Positions 23,745 to 32,689 of a stretch of DNA of 64,000 nucleotides are shown in pieces. The notes under the pieces were generated by a model. It had not been told where the DNA came from, ran no database searches, and worked only from the letters and a program-made list of their open reading frames with translations. Position numbers and translations under genes: made by a program. How positions within the stretch are numbered: position 1 is the first letter of the stretch; each line of letters begins with the position of its first letter. Origin of the DNA: RYN-133 sp036497285 (GTDB lineage Bacteria; Actinomycetota; Actinomycetes; Mycobacteriales; Jatrophihabitantaceae); the NCBI GenBank assembly GCA_036497285.1, contig DASXJR010000093.1:16408-80407 (forward strand), read 5' to 3'.

Positions 23745-26700
23745 TTGCGTGGCTGTTCCGAGCGGGGGCCTTCGATCAGCCAGCTTCGCATCACGGACAG
23801 CAAGCGATCGAGATCGACGGGTTTGGTGACGTAGTCGGACGCTCCGGCGGCCAGCGACTTCTCCCTGTCCCCGGGCATCGCTTTTGCGGTCAGGAACAGC
23901 ACCGGAAGATCCATGCGTCCGTCCAGCTCCCGGATTTGTCTGGTCGTCTGATTACCGTCCATGTCCGGCATCATCACGTCCATGAGGACGAGGTCGACGT
24001 CGTCACGCTCGGACAGCAAGCGGATGCCATCCTTTCCGTTGTCGGCGTAGAGCACGGTCATTCCGTGCAGCTCCAGAGCGCTCGTCAAGGCGAAGACGTT
24101 CCGCACGTCGTCATCCACGATGAGCACACACGCGCCGCGCAGCGGATCCTGCGCATTGACCGGAGTGGACGGGGTCTTGGTCGTCAACATCGGGATCCGG
24201 CCGGTGCTGATCTGCACTGCGTCGAAGCCTTCGCCGTCCGGGCTGTAGTCACGTTGTCCGGGGTAGGTGATCGGCATCGACAGCGAGAATGTGCTGCCGG
24301 CGCCCGCGACGCTGTGCACCGCGATGGACGCTCCTAGCAGACGAGCGATCTCGCGGGATATCGACAGGCCCAACCCGGTACCGCCGTACTTCCGACTCGT
24401 CGTGCCGTCCGCCTGCTGGAACGCCTCGAAGATGAGCTTGAGCTTGTCCACCGGCACCCCGATGCCGGTGTCGGTGACGCTGAAGGTGACGACATCGTCC
24501 GTCTCGTAGCGTGCCGGGAGGCCCGCCAACTCATCGTCGTGCGGACGGCGGACGTCCAGGGTCACGCCACCCACCTGGGTGAACTTGAACGCGTTCGACA
24601 GCAGGTTCTTCAACACCTGGTGCAGCCGCTGTACGTCGGTCTCGACGGTGTCGGGCAGGCTCGGCCCGACCTTGACCACCAGATCCAGGCCTTTCTCCTC
24701 GGCCAGCGGGTTGAACGTGGTGACGACGTCGTGCTCGACATCCACCAAACGGACCGATTCCGGATGGATGTCCATGCGACCCGCCTCGATCTTCGACAGA
24801 TCGAGAATGTCGTTGATCAGATCGAGCAGATCGCTGCCCGCACTGTAGATCGTCCGCGCGAACTGGATCTGCCCCTCGGTCAGGTTCTCCTGTGGGTTGT
24901 CGGCGAGCAACCGGGCGAGGATGAGCAGACTGTTGAGCGGCGTGCGCAACTCATGGCTCATGTTGGCGAAGAACTCCGACTTGTATTGGGACGATTTCGC
25001 CAGCTGTTCCGCCTTCTCCTCGAGGCCGGCGCGGGCCATCTCGATCTCGCGGTTCTGGATCTCGATGCTGCGGTTCTGCTCGCTCAGGAGTGCCGCCTTG
25101 TCCTCGAGTTCGGCGTTGGTGCGTTGCAGTTCCATCGACCGCGCCTGCAGTTCCTTGGCGAGCCGCTGGGACTGGGCGAGCAGTTCCTCGGTGCGGACGT
25201 TGGCGATGATCGTGTTGAGCACGACGCCGATCGTCTCTACGAGCTGTTCGAGGAACCGGACGTGGACGTCGTCGAAGGGTTGGAAGGTCGCGAGCTCGAT
25301 GACCCCGAGCAGTTGCTCCTCGAACAGCACGGGCAGCACGAGCAGTTCCGCCGGCGAGGCGCTACCGAGCCCGCTGCGGATCTGCAGATAGTTCGCCGGC
25401 ACCTGGGTCACGCGGACAACCTTCCTGTCGCTCGCGCACCGACCGACCAGACCCTCGCCGATCGCGAAGGAAGTTTCGACCTCGCCGACCCCGTAGCTCG
25501 CTGCGCGCCGCAGCATCGGTTGCGAGTAATCGGTTTCCCGTTCGGCGAGGTAGAACGCGCCCAGCACGCCGTTCACGACCGGCGTCACCTCGGTCATGAT
25601 CATTTGGGTGACTTCCCGCAGGTCGCGCTGCCCCTGCAGCTGTCCGCCGATCCGAGCCAGATTGCTGTTGAGCCAGTCCTGCTGCGCGTTGATGTCGGTG
25701 GTGTCGCGCAGATTGGCGATCATCTGGTTGATGTTGCCCTTGAGTTCGGCAACCTCGCCCTGCGCCTCGACCATGATCGTGCGGGTCAGGTCGCCGCGCG
25801 CGACCGCAGTCGACACCTCGGCAATAGCCCGCACCTGGGCGGTCAGGTTTCCTGCTAGTTGATTGACGTTCTCGGTCAGTCGCCGCCAGGTGCCGCTCAC
25901 GCCGGCCACCTCGGCCTGACCCCCGAGCTGGCCCTCCGTGCCGACCTCGCGTGCGACGCGCGTCACCTCTGCCGCGAACGCCGAGAGTTGATCGACCATC
26001 GTGTTCACGGTGCTCTTGAGGTCGAGGATCTCACCCTGCGCATCGACCGTGATCTTCTGCGACAGATCGCCTTTCGCGACAGCGGTGGTGACCAGAGCGA
26101 TGTTGCGTACCTGACTGGTGAGGTTGGACGCCATGAAGTTGACGGAGTCGGTCAGGCCGCGCCACGTGCCGGAGACGCCGCGCACCTGAGCCTGCCCGGC
26201 GAGCTTGCCCTCGGTGCCCACCTCCCGTGCCACCCGGGTGACCTCGTCGGCGAACGAGGACAACTGGTCGACCATCGTGTTCACCGTCGACTTCAGTTCC
26301 AGGATCTCGCCCTGCGCGTCGACGGTGATCTTCTGCCCGAGATCGCCACGCGCGACCGCGGTGGCCACCTGCGCGATGTTCCGCACCTGAGCGGTGAGAT
26401 TGGCTGCCATGTAGTTCACGTTGTCGGTGAGGTCGCGCCAGGTGCCGGACACGCCCTTGACCTGCGCCTGGCCCCCGAGCCGGCCCTCGGTGCCCACCTC
26501 ACGGGCCACCCGCGTCACCTCGTCGGCGAACGAGGACAACTGGTCCACCATCGTGTTGATCGTCTGGGCGAGTGCCGCCACCTCGCCCTTGGTGTCAACC
26601 GTGATTTTCTGGGACAGATCGCCGCGTGCGACTGCGGTCGTCACCTGCGCGATGTTGCGGACCTGGCTCGTCAGATTCGCCGCCATGTAGTTCACGTTGT

Positions 26701-28657
26701 CGGTGAGATCGCGCCACGTACCGAGGACGCCGCGCACCTGGGCCTGCCCGCCCAGCTTGCCCTCGGTGCCCACCTCGCGCGCCACCCGCGTCACCTCGTC
26801 GGCGAACGAGGACAACTGGTCGACCATCGTGTTCACCGTCGACTTCAGTTCCAGGATCTCGCCCTGCGCGTCGACGGTGATCTTCTGCCCGAGATCGCCA
26901 CGCGCGACGGCCGTCGCCACCTGCGCGATGTTCCGCACCTGGCTGGTGAGGTTGCCCGCCATGAAGTTGACGTTGTCGGTGAGGTCCTTCCAGGTGCCGC
27001 TCACGCCCCGCACCTGGGCCTGCCCACCGAGCTTGCCCTCCGTCCCCACCTCACGGGCCACCCGCGTCACCTCGTCGGCGAACGAGGACAACTGGTCCAC
27101 CATCGTGTTGATGGTCGACTTGAGTCCGAGCGTCTCGCCCTTCACGTCGACCGACACCTTTTGCGAGAGATCGCCCTGTGCGACCGCGGTCGTGACCTGC
27201 GCGATGTCGCGCACCTGTGCGGTCAGGTTGGCCGCCATGCCGTTGACGTTCTCGGTGAGGTCCTTCCAGGTCCCCGCCACGCCAGGAACCTCCGCCTGAC
27301 CGCCCAGCTTGCCCTCCGTCCCGACTTCGCGGGCGACCGTGATCACCTGCTCGGCGAACAGCTGCAACGTGTCGGTGAGAGAATTGATCGTCTCGGCGAG
27401 TGCGGCCACCTCGCCCTTCGCGTCGACCGTGATCTTCTGCGTCAGATCGCCCTTCGCGACCGCGGTGACGATCTGGGCGATGTTGCGGACCTGGCTGGTC
27501 AGGTTGCCGGCCATCGAGTTCACCGAGTCGGTGAGGTCCTTCCAGGTGCCGGCGACGCCCGGCACGTCCGCCTGCCCGCCGAGCTTGCCCTCGGTGCCGA
27601 CCTCACGAGCGACGCGCGTCACCTCGTCGGCGAACGAAGACAGCTGGTCCACCATCGTGTTGAGCGTGTCGGCGAGCGCGGCGACCTCGCCCTTCGCGTC
27701 GACGGTGATCTTCTGGGACAGGTCGCCCTTCGCCACCGCGGTGGCCACCTGCGCAATGTTGCGGACCTGACTGGTCAGGTTGCCTGCCATCCAGTTAACC
27801 GAGTCGGTGAGGTCGCGCCAGGTGCCCGAGACGTCACGCACTTCCGCCTGGCCGCCGAGGCGCCCTTCGGTGCCGACCTCGCGCGCGACGCGGGTCACCT
27901 CGGCCGCGAACGACGACAGCTGATCGACCATCGTGTTCACGGTGGACTTCAGCTCGAGGATCTCGCCGCGAGCATCGACAGTGATCTTCTGCGACAGGTC
28001 GCCCTGGGCCACCGCCGTCGTGACCTGCGCGATGTTGCGCACCTGACTGGTGAGGTTGCCGGCCATCGAGTTCACCGACTCGGTCAGGTCGCGCCATACC
28101 CCGGACGCGCCGCGCACCCGTGCCTGGCCGCCGAGCTTCCCGTCGGTGCCCACTTCGCGCGCGACCCGCGTCACCTCGTCGGCGAACGAGGACAGCTGGT
28201 CCACCATCGTGTTCACGGTGGTGCCGATGTTGACGAACTCGCCCTTCACCGGCTGCCCGGCGATGTCCATCGCCATGTGTTGGCTCAGATCCCCTTCGGC
28301 CACTGCCGCGATGACTCGCGCGACCTCGGTGGTGGGTCGCACGAGGTCGTCGATGAGGCTGTTCACGGCCGCGGCTGCGGTGAACCAGTCCCCCACGCCG
28401 GCGATCTCGTCGAGCCGTTCGGTCATGCGGCCTTCCCGGCCGATGATCCTGCTGACCCGCACGAGTTCGCGGGTGCGCCGCTCGTTCAGCGCCGCCAGTT
28501 CGTTGACCCGCTGGGCCAGCTCGCCGACCAGACCGTCGTAACGATCCAGGCGCACCGAGAAGTCACCCTGGGTCAGGGCGGTCAACGCGCCCGAGACCTC
28601 GAGCAACGAGTGCTCGTCCACATCGATGGAATTGCCCGTCGTCGACTCGACGCTCAT
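23741..28657 (-). CDS. Giant cytoplasmic poly-HAMP hybrid histidine kinase
   Basis: 1638 residues from the ATG at 28657. Residues about 35-985 are an unbroken array of alternating HAMP units, with nine near-identical 92-residue blocks (TRVAREVGTEGKLGGQA, GTWRDLTDNVN, NLTSQVRNIAQV, AVARGDLSQKITVD). Then come a GAF domain (1010-1155), a coiled coil, HisKA with phospho-accepting His1235 (MSHELRTPLN), HATPase (1335-1455, GTGLGLSIS) and a receiver domain (1508-1625) with Asp in LVLMDVMMPDMDG. No membrane segment is present. This is the group III hybrid-kinase plan of fungal Nik1 and Streptomyces OsaA, linked to osmotic stress. An in-frame ATG at 28792 would add 45 residues without resemblance. Confidence 0.93.
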   Translation of the reverse strand: MSVESTTGNSIDVDEHSLLEVSGALTALTQGDFSVRLDRYDGLVGELAQRVNELAALNERRTRELVRVSRIIGREGRMTERLDEIAGVGDWFTAAAAVNSLIDDLVRPTTEVARVIAAVAEGDLSQHMAMDIAGQPVKGEFVNIGTTVNTMVDQLSSFADEVTRVAREVGTDGKLGGQARVRGASGVWRDLTESVNSMAGNLTSQVRNIAQVTTAVAQGDLSQKITVDARGEILELKSTVNTMVDQLSSFAAEVTRVAREVGTEGRLGGQAEVRDVSGTWRDLTDSVNWMAGNLTSQVRNIAQVATAVAKGDLSQKITVDAKGEVAALADTLNTMVDQLSSFADEVTRVAREVGTEGKLGGQADVPGVAGTWKDLTDSVNSMAGNLTSQVRNIAQIVTAVAKGDLTQKITVDAKGEVAALAETINSLTDTLQLFAEQVITVAREVGTEGKLGGQAEVPGVAGTWKDLTENVNGMAANLTAQVRDIAQVTTAVAQGDLSQKVSVDVKGETLGLKSTINTMVDQLSSFADEVTRVAREVGTEGKLGGQAQVRGVSGTWKDLTDNVNFMAGNLTSQVRNIAQVATAVARGDLGQKITVDAQGEILELKSTVNTMVDQLSSFADEVTRVAREVGTEGKLGGQAQVRGVLGTWRDLTDNVNYMAANLTSQVRNIAQVTTAVARGDLSQKITVDTKGEVAALAQTINTMVDQLSSFADEVTRVAREVGTEGRLGGQAQVKGVSGTWRDLTDNVNYMAANLTAQVRNIAQVATAVARGDLGQKITVDAQGEILELKSTVNTMVDQLSSFADEVTRVAREVGTEGKLAGQAQVRGVSGTWRGLTDSVNFMASNLTSQVRNIALVTTAVAKGDLSQKITVDAQGEILDLKSTVNTMVDQLSAFAAEVTRVAREVGTEGQLGGQAEVAGVSGTWRRLTENVNQLAGNLTAQVRAIAEVSTAVARGDLTRTIMVEAQGEVAELKGNINQMIANLRDTTDINAQQDWLNSNLARIGGQLQGQRDLREVTQMIMTEVTPVVNGVLGAFYLAERETDYSQPMLRRAASYGVGEVETSFAIGEGLVGRCASDRKVVRVTQVPANYLQIRSGLGSASPAELLVLPVLFEEQLLGVIELATFQPFDDVHVRFLEQLVETIGVVLNTIIANVRTEELLAQSQRLAKELQARSMELQRTNAELEDKAALLSEQNRSIEIQNREIEMARAGLEEKAEQLAKSSQYKSEFFANMSHELRTPLNSLLILARLLADNPQENLTEGQIQFARTIYSAGSDLLDLINDILDLSKIEAGRMDIHPESVRLVDVEHDVVTTFNPLAEEKGLDLVVKVGPSLPDTVETDVQRLHQVLKNLLSNAFKFTQVGGVTLDVRRPHDDELAGLPARYETDDVVTFSVTDTGIGVPVDKLKLIFEAFQQADGTTSRKYGGTGLGLSISREIARLLGASIAVHSVAGAGSTFSLSMPITYPGQRDYSPDGEGFDAVQISTGRIPMLTTKTPSTPVNAQDPLRGACVLIVDDDVRNVFALTSALELHGMTVLYADNGKDGIRLLSERDDVDLVLMDVMMPDMDGNQTTRQIRELDGRMDLPVLFLTAKAMPGDREKSLAAGASDYVTKPVDLDRLLSVMRSWLIEGPRSEQPRN
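25780..28500 (-). repeat. 276 bp tandem repeats encoding the HAMP array
   Basis: Nine blocks of 276 bp (92 codons) follow one another. Some are far more alike at DNA level than protein constraint needs: 26241-26356 and 26793-26908 are identical over 116 bp and lie exactly 552 bp apart, two repeat units. This indicates recent duplication or gene conversion of a two-unit block. Confidence 0.8.
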
Positions 28658-28916
28658 AGCTCGCCACGACCTTCGCTGCCCCTCGACGCGATTTTCGGGC
28701 GCAGCGGTGCTCAGCCCGGATCCAAACCGTCGTTCGGGGGCGTTCTCGTGTATCGGCCTATCGACGATGTCAGAGGGCCGCCACGGCTGCAATCACCTGG
28801 CGCGCGAACGACGGATCGCCCCAAGTCTGCAGGTGCGGATCTCTCCTGCTGCTCCGTGCTACGAGATTCCGGGCCTCGATTTCGTAATCCGGAGCAGTAA
28901 GTGGTCGCTGTACGGC

Positions 28917-29330
28917 CTACGAGCCCTGACCCTCCATGAGGCGCTTGTGCATGTCCTCGGTGAGCGATCGGATCTGACGGGTCAACTCCGTGTTCGTCTT
29001 GAGTTCGAGCTCTTGCTCGCTGAAGTCGTGATCAGCCTTGGATTGCTGGAAAGCCGACTGCCGGTTCTGGCCGATCATCACGAAGGTGGACAAGAAGATC
29101 GCTTCCAATGAGACGATCAAAGTGAGGGTCGGCCAGGGACTCTTCTCAAGGACCAGCATCCAGACGGTGAACAGGATGATGTGCAGGTAGACGAAGTTCA
29201 TCGACCCGGCGAACGCGGTGATCCAATCTGCGATCCGCACTTGTAGGTGCTGGACGCGTTGTTGTTGTTGCTCCAGCACCGCCGGGTGGTGCATGAGGCG
29301 CAACTTCGCGGGACCCGCGTGTGTGACCAT
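28917..29330 (-). CDS. DUF1003 family membrane protein
   Basis: 137 residues. The DUF1003 core reads RIADWITAFAGSMNFVYLHIILFTVWML, then SLEAIFLSTFVMIGQNRQS, giving two membrane helices (about 40-62 and 70-92), followed by a long charged helix (95-130). The function of the family is unknown; it is sometimes next to cyclic-nucleotide or stress proteins. It sits 260 bp upstream of the kinase gene on the same strand. Confidence 0.88.
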   Translation of the reverse strand: MVTHAGPAKLRLMHHPAVLEQQQQRVQHLQVRIADWITAFAGSMNFVYLHIILFTVWMLVLEKSPWPTLTLIVSLEAIFLSTFVMIGQNRQSAFQQSKADHDFSEQELELKTNTELTRQIRSLTEDMHKRLMEGQGS

Positions 29331-29375
29331 CGTGCAGCCTCCGTGCCGACATGAAGTGACCGCTCGTTGTCCGAA

Positions 29376-29855
29376 TCAGCCGGGAAGATCCTCCGGTCGT
29401 TTGGCGGCCTGCCTGCCGTGCAGCAGGCCGGTGGACTGGCCGACCTCGATGAGATAGCCGTCGGGGTCGCGCATGTAGCAGCGGATCTCGGCCTCGCGGT
29501 CGATCGGCGGAGTGACGAATTCTGCGCCCTTGGATTTCCAATCCTCGTAGCACGCCTGGATGTCAGCGACGCGCAGGTTCAAGAAGATGGACGTGGTGTT
29601 CCCGGGCTCGTAGTTGGCGACCGTGATGCCCGGCTTGTCGGGAGTCGGCGGGCCGCCGGGGTTCATGATGATCCACGAATTGGACAGCTTTACGACGCAC
29701 GGGTTCTCGTCGAGGACGACGGTGCCGCCCAGCACCCGCGAGTAGAAGTCACGGGATCGGGCAACCTTGCGGACAGTCAGGAACATCGTCACCGTGAAAC
29801 CCTGTTCGGGCGCGGGGAAGTTGGCGAGGTCGAAGCCGGGCATTGTTTGCGACAT
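29376..29855 (-). CDS. VOC (glyoxalase/bleomycin-resistance) family protein
   Basis: 159-residue protein with the paired beta-alpha-beta-beta-beta modules of the vicinal oxygen chelate superfamily: FLTVRKVARSRDFYSRVLGG opens module one, FLNLRVADIQACYEDWKSKGAEF module two, and YMRDPDGYLIEVGQS carries the terminal metal-ligand Glu. The ATG at 29855 has GGAG six bases upstream. Substrate unknown; the family includes lyases, dioxygenases and antibiotic-binding proteins. Confidence 0.85.
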   Translation of the reverse strand: MSQTMPGFDLANFPAPEQGFTVTMFLTVRKVARSRDFYSRVLGGTVVLDENPCVVKLSNSWIIMNPGGPPTPDKPGITVANYEPGNTTSIFLNLRVADIQACYEDWKSKGAEFVTPPIDREAEIRCYMRDPDGYLIEVGQSTGLLHGRQAAKRPEDLPG

Positions 29856-30019
29856 GGTTGCTCCAATCGTCGACCCAGCGAGGCCAGGCAAGCGCCGTTA
29901 GCGTCCATTGCCTGCTCGACGATGTCATCACCCGCGGCGACTGTTGACGTCAGGCGCCGCCCCCGAAAGCTGCGACATATGCGCCGAATCGAGCAGTGCG
30001 TCCGGAACGCGTGTACCAC

Positions 30020-30949
30020 TCATGGCGCCGGCCACGCTGCCGATGCGGCGCGGTGGGTGTGTTCGAGAAAGTTCAAGATGAGTTCGTCGGGGTCGTCGGC
30101 GGCGCGGATATCGGCGTACGGGAGCACGAACTCGGCGAGGTCCGGGTCGAAGCGTGCGGCGTCGACACCGGTTGCGGCGTGTCGGAAGCCGTCGGGTTCG
30201 GGGTACGCGTAGGCGTAGAAGATGCCTTCGTCAGCTCCGCCGGGCCAGTAGCCACAGCTCGAGACTTCCTGGCGGTACGCCTCGACCATGACCCAATCGG
30301 TACAATGCGGGATCCCGCCGGGGTAGGGCGGTGCGGGCCTGCCGGAGAATCGGGTCACGGCGAGGTCGAATCCACCCCAGAAGAAGTGCACCGGGCTGGC
30401 TTTACCGGTGAACTCGCCGCGGAAGCGGCTGAGCACGCGGTGTGCGGACACCAGCGAACGCCAGAAGTCGTGGACTGCGGCCCGATCGTAGGCCGTGTGC
30501 TCGTGATCGGTGTCGAACGGCACGGCGCCGGCTATCTCGGCCGGCATCGGGTTGATGACGACCTCGACACCGAGCTCGCCTAGGCGCGCACGGTATTCCG
30601 CGTAGAAATCGGCGACCGACCGTGGCGACAGTTCCAGGGTCCGTCTACCGCCGTCGCTGGTGCGCAGCTCGAGGATGTGCTCCACGAAGTTGAACACGAT
30701 CTCCAAACCTCGCCCGTCCCCGGTGGTACGGCTGCCGTCGGCCGGCATGAGCGAGGTGGTGAGGCCGACCGCGTTCACATAGAGCGTGACTTGCCACCAC
30801 TGGTTGACGTGCGGGGCGAGGGCGAGCCGGGTCTTTCCGACGATCTGGGTCCAAAGGTGCAGCGTGTCCCGGGTGTCATGCCAGTGCGCCAGCGGCAGCG
30901 CGGGCCAGCCGCGGTCATCGGCTGACATTCGGTCGGTGTGTGTGGTCAT
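30020..30949 (-). CDS. DUF5996 family protein
   Basis: 309 residues with the conserved start GWPALPLAHWHDTRDTLHLWTQIVGKTRL, the middle VHFFWGGFDLAVTRFSGR and AYAYPEPDGF near the end, as in the widespread DUF5996 family. No catalytic motif or signal peptide is recognisable and the function is unknown. The ATG at 30949 was chosen because AGGTAGGT lies about ten bases upstream; a GTG at 30958 is possible. Confidence 0.8.
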   Translation of the reverse strand: MTTHTDRMSADDRGWPALPLAHWHDTRDTLHLWTQIVGKTRLALAPHVNQWWQVTLYVNAVGLTTSLMPADGSRTTGDGRGLEIVFNFVEHILELRTSDGGRRTLELSPRSVADFYAEYRARLGELGVEVVINPMPAEIAGAVPFDTDHEHTAYDRAAVHDFWRSLVSAHRVLSRFRGEFTGKASPVHFFWGGFDLAVTRFSGRPAPPYPGGIPHCTDWVMVEAYRQEVSSCGYWPGGADEGIFYAYAYPEPDGFRHAATGVDAARFDPDLAEFVLPYADIRAADDPDELILNFLEHTHRAASAAWPAP

Positions 30950-31000
30950 GAAGTTCACCTACCTGGCTGGACCTGCGGTCGGCAGGGCCGATGGGGTGGG

Positions 31001-31396
31001 GGCGGACGAGTCGGCCTGTAGGCCGGGTTCTGTCCTGGCGCGTGCGCCAGGGGCGACCATCCATCTTTGCGTGCCGTCGCCGACACGCTCCAGCGGTCTA
31101 CCCGCAGACTCGGACGGGCCGTCCTCGATCGCCTGCGCGAGCGACGCGTGCGCCGCTCTTCTTGACCTTGCTCCTGGTGGGGTTTACCGAGCCGTCCCGA
31201 TCACTCGTGACGCTGGTGGTCTCTTACACCGCCGTTTCACCCTTACCAGCGACAACCGCTGGCGGTCTGTTTTCTGTGGCACTGTCCCGCGGGTCACCCC
31301 GGGTTGCCGTTAGCAACCACCTTGCCCTGTGGAGCCCGGACCTTCCTCGGCGAGATGCGTGCATCCCGACGCGGCCGCCCGGCCGGCTCGTCCGCC
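31001..31396 (-). ncRNA. rnpB: RNase P RNA, class A
   Basis: RNA subunit of the ribozyme that matures tRNA 5' ends. On the minus strand the 5' part has GAGGAAGGTCCGGGCTCCAC and ACAGGGCAAGGTG, and the 3' part has AGGACAGAACCCGGCCTACA, the universally conserved P4 core halves. The limits were set by the P1 helix: 31381-31396 pairs with 31001-31016 over 16 positions with one mismatch. The resulting 396 nt is normal for actinobacteria. Protein frames through this stretch are spurious. Confidence 0.95.
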
Positions 31397-31430
31397 GTAC
31401 TCCGAATGTTAACCGACAAATCCTGATCTG

Positions 31431-31436
31431 TAGCGT
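31431..31436 (+). promoter_or_regulatory. -10 element for leaderless permease mRNA
   Basis: TAGCGT fits TANNNT and ends eight bases before the GTG at 31445; TTAACC about 16 bases upstream may be the -35 region. No ribosome-binding site precedes the gene. Confidence 0.4.
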
Positions 31437-31444
31437 CGGCGCTC

Positions 31445-32689
31445 GTGCCCGGCGCGCTCGCAGAGATCATTGCGATCGCGATTCTCGCGGCAAGCCTGTT
31501 CGCCGCCGTGGCACGACCGCTCGGGCTCAGCGAAGCAGTTGTCGCGGTACCCGGGGCGATCCTGATCGTCGCCACCGGCATCGTCGACCGACACGCCGCG
31601 ATCGACCGGCTCGAAGAGATCGGTCCGACCGTCGCCTTTCTCGCCGCGATCCTGGTGTTCGGCCATCTGTGCGCCGAAGCGGACGTGTTCGACTACCTCG
31701 GTGGCCGTGCTGCGGTCGTCAGCCATGGTCAGGCGCGCCGCCTGCTCGCACTGATCGTGGTGCTCGCCGCCGGCGTCACCGCCGTGCTCACCCTCGACGC
31801 CACGGTCGTGTTGCTGACCCCGGTGGTGATGACCACCGTGCGGCAGATGCGGATCCGGCCCCGTCCACACGCCTACGCCTGCACGCATCTGGCCAACAGC
31901 GGATCCCTGCTGCTGCCGGTTTCGAACCTCACCAACCTGCTCGCATTCGCGGCAAGCGGTCTCGCCTTCGGCCACTTCGCCGCGCTCATGGCCCTGCCGT
32001 GGCTGCTCGCCTGCGGACTCGAGTGGGTCGGGCTGCGGTTGTTCTTCCGCCGCGACCTGCCGGCCGAGCCGGCGTGCAACCATGTCGTCCCGCCACCGCC
32101 GCCGCGCTATGCGCTGACGGTTCTCGTCGCGACGATCTCGGGATTCGTGGTCACCTCCTCGCTCGACGTGAATCCGGCCTGGGCGGCGCTCGGCGGCTGC
32201 CTGCTGCTGCTGATCCCGCGCGTGCGGCACCGGGACGTGAGCCCACGCAGGCTCGTGCTCGAGGGGAGTCCCGGTTTCTGCTTGTTCGTGCTGGCGCTCG
32301 CGATCGTGGTCGACGCCGTCACGAAGCACGGGCTCGGCGAGCTGCTGCACACCCTCGTGCCCGACGGCACGGGGCTTCTCGCCCTGCTCGGCGCCGCGTT
32401 CGTCGCCGCGCTGGTGGCCAACGTGGTGAACAACCTGCCTGCCACGCTCGCGCTCGTTCCCATCGTCGCCGGGCAACCGGTGCTGGTGCTTGCCGTGCTC
32501 ATCGGCGTCAACGTCGGACCCAACGCCACGTACAGCGGATCGCTTGCGACGCTGCTGTGGCGCAGGCTGCTGCCCGCCGACACGAAGCCGGGCGCGGGCG
32601 AGTTCCATTTGCTCGGAATCCTGACGGTTCCGGCGATCATGCTCGTCGCGACTGTCGCGTTGTGGGGCGGCTACCAGCTCATCGGCTGA
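31445..32689 (+). CDS. ArsB/SLC13-type anion permease
   Basis: 414-residue membrane protein with about eleven hydrophobic segments. LTLDATVVLLTPVV (about residues 117-130), HLANSGSLLLPVSNLTNLL and NVVNNLPATLALVPI with GVNVGPNATYSGSLATLLW are the paired signature loops of the ArsB/NhaD ion transporter superfamily. Arsenite or another anion is possible, but no arsenic genes (arsR, arsC) are nearby. The last 11 bases overlap the end of the convergent RNase H gene. Confidence 0.85.
   Translation: MPGALAEIIAIAILAASLFAAVARPLGLSEAVVAVPGAILIVATGIVDRHAAIDRLEEIGPTVAFLAAILVFGHLCAEADVFDYLGGRAAVVSHGQARRLLALIVVLAAGVTAVLTLDATVVLLTPVVMTTVRQMRIRPRPHAYACTHLANSGSLLLPVSNLTNLLAFAASGLAFGHFAALMALPWLLACGLEWVGLRLFFRRDLPAEPACNHVVPPPPPRYALTVLVATISGFVVTSSLDVNPAWAALGGCLLLLIPRVRHRDVSPRRLVLEGSPGFCLFVLALAIVVDAVTKHGLGELLHTLVPDGTGLLALLGAAFVAALVANVVNNLPATLALVPIVAGQPVLVLAVLIGVNVGPNATYSGSLATLLWRRLLPADTKPGAGEFHLLGILTVPAIMLVATVALWGGYQLIG

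Noticed and set aside
23741..28657. Repeats here as a CRISPR array or tandem satellite
   Set aside because: The 276 bp period equals 92 codons and the units encode HAMP helices; there are no short direct repeats with unique spacers.
25859..28900. A 1013-codon open frame antisense to the hybrid kinase
   Set aside because: It runs opposite the HAMP repeats and exists only because the repetitive, GC-rich kinase codons lack stops on the other strand. Its translation is a His/Leu/Arg repeat with no family resemblance.
31445..32689. Calling the permease arsB as an arsenic-resistance gene
   Set aside because: Superfamily motifs fit, but no arsR, arsC or arsA lies nearby, so the ion is uncertain.
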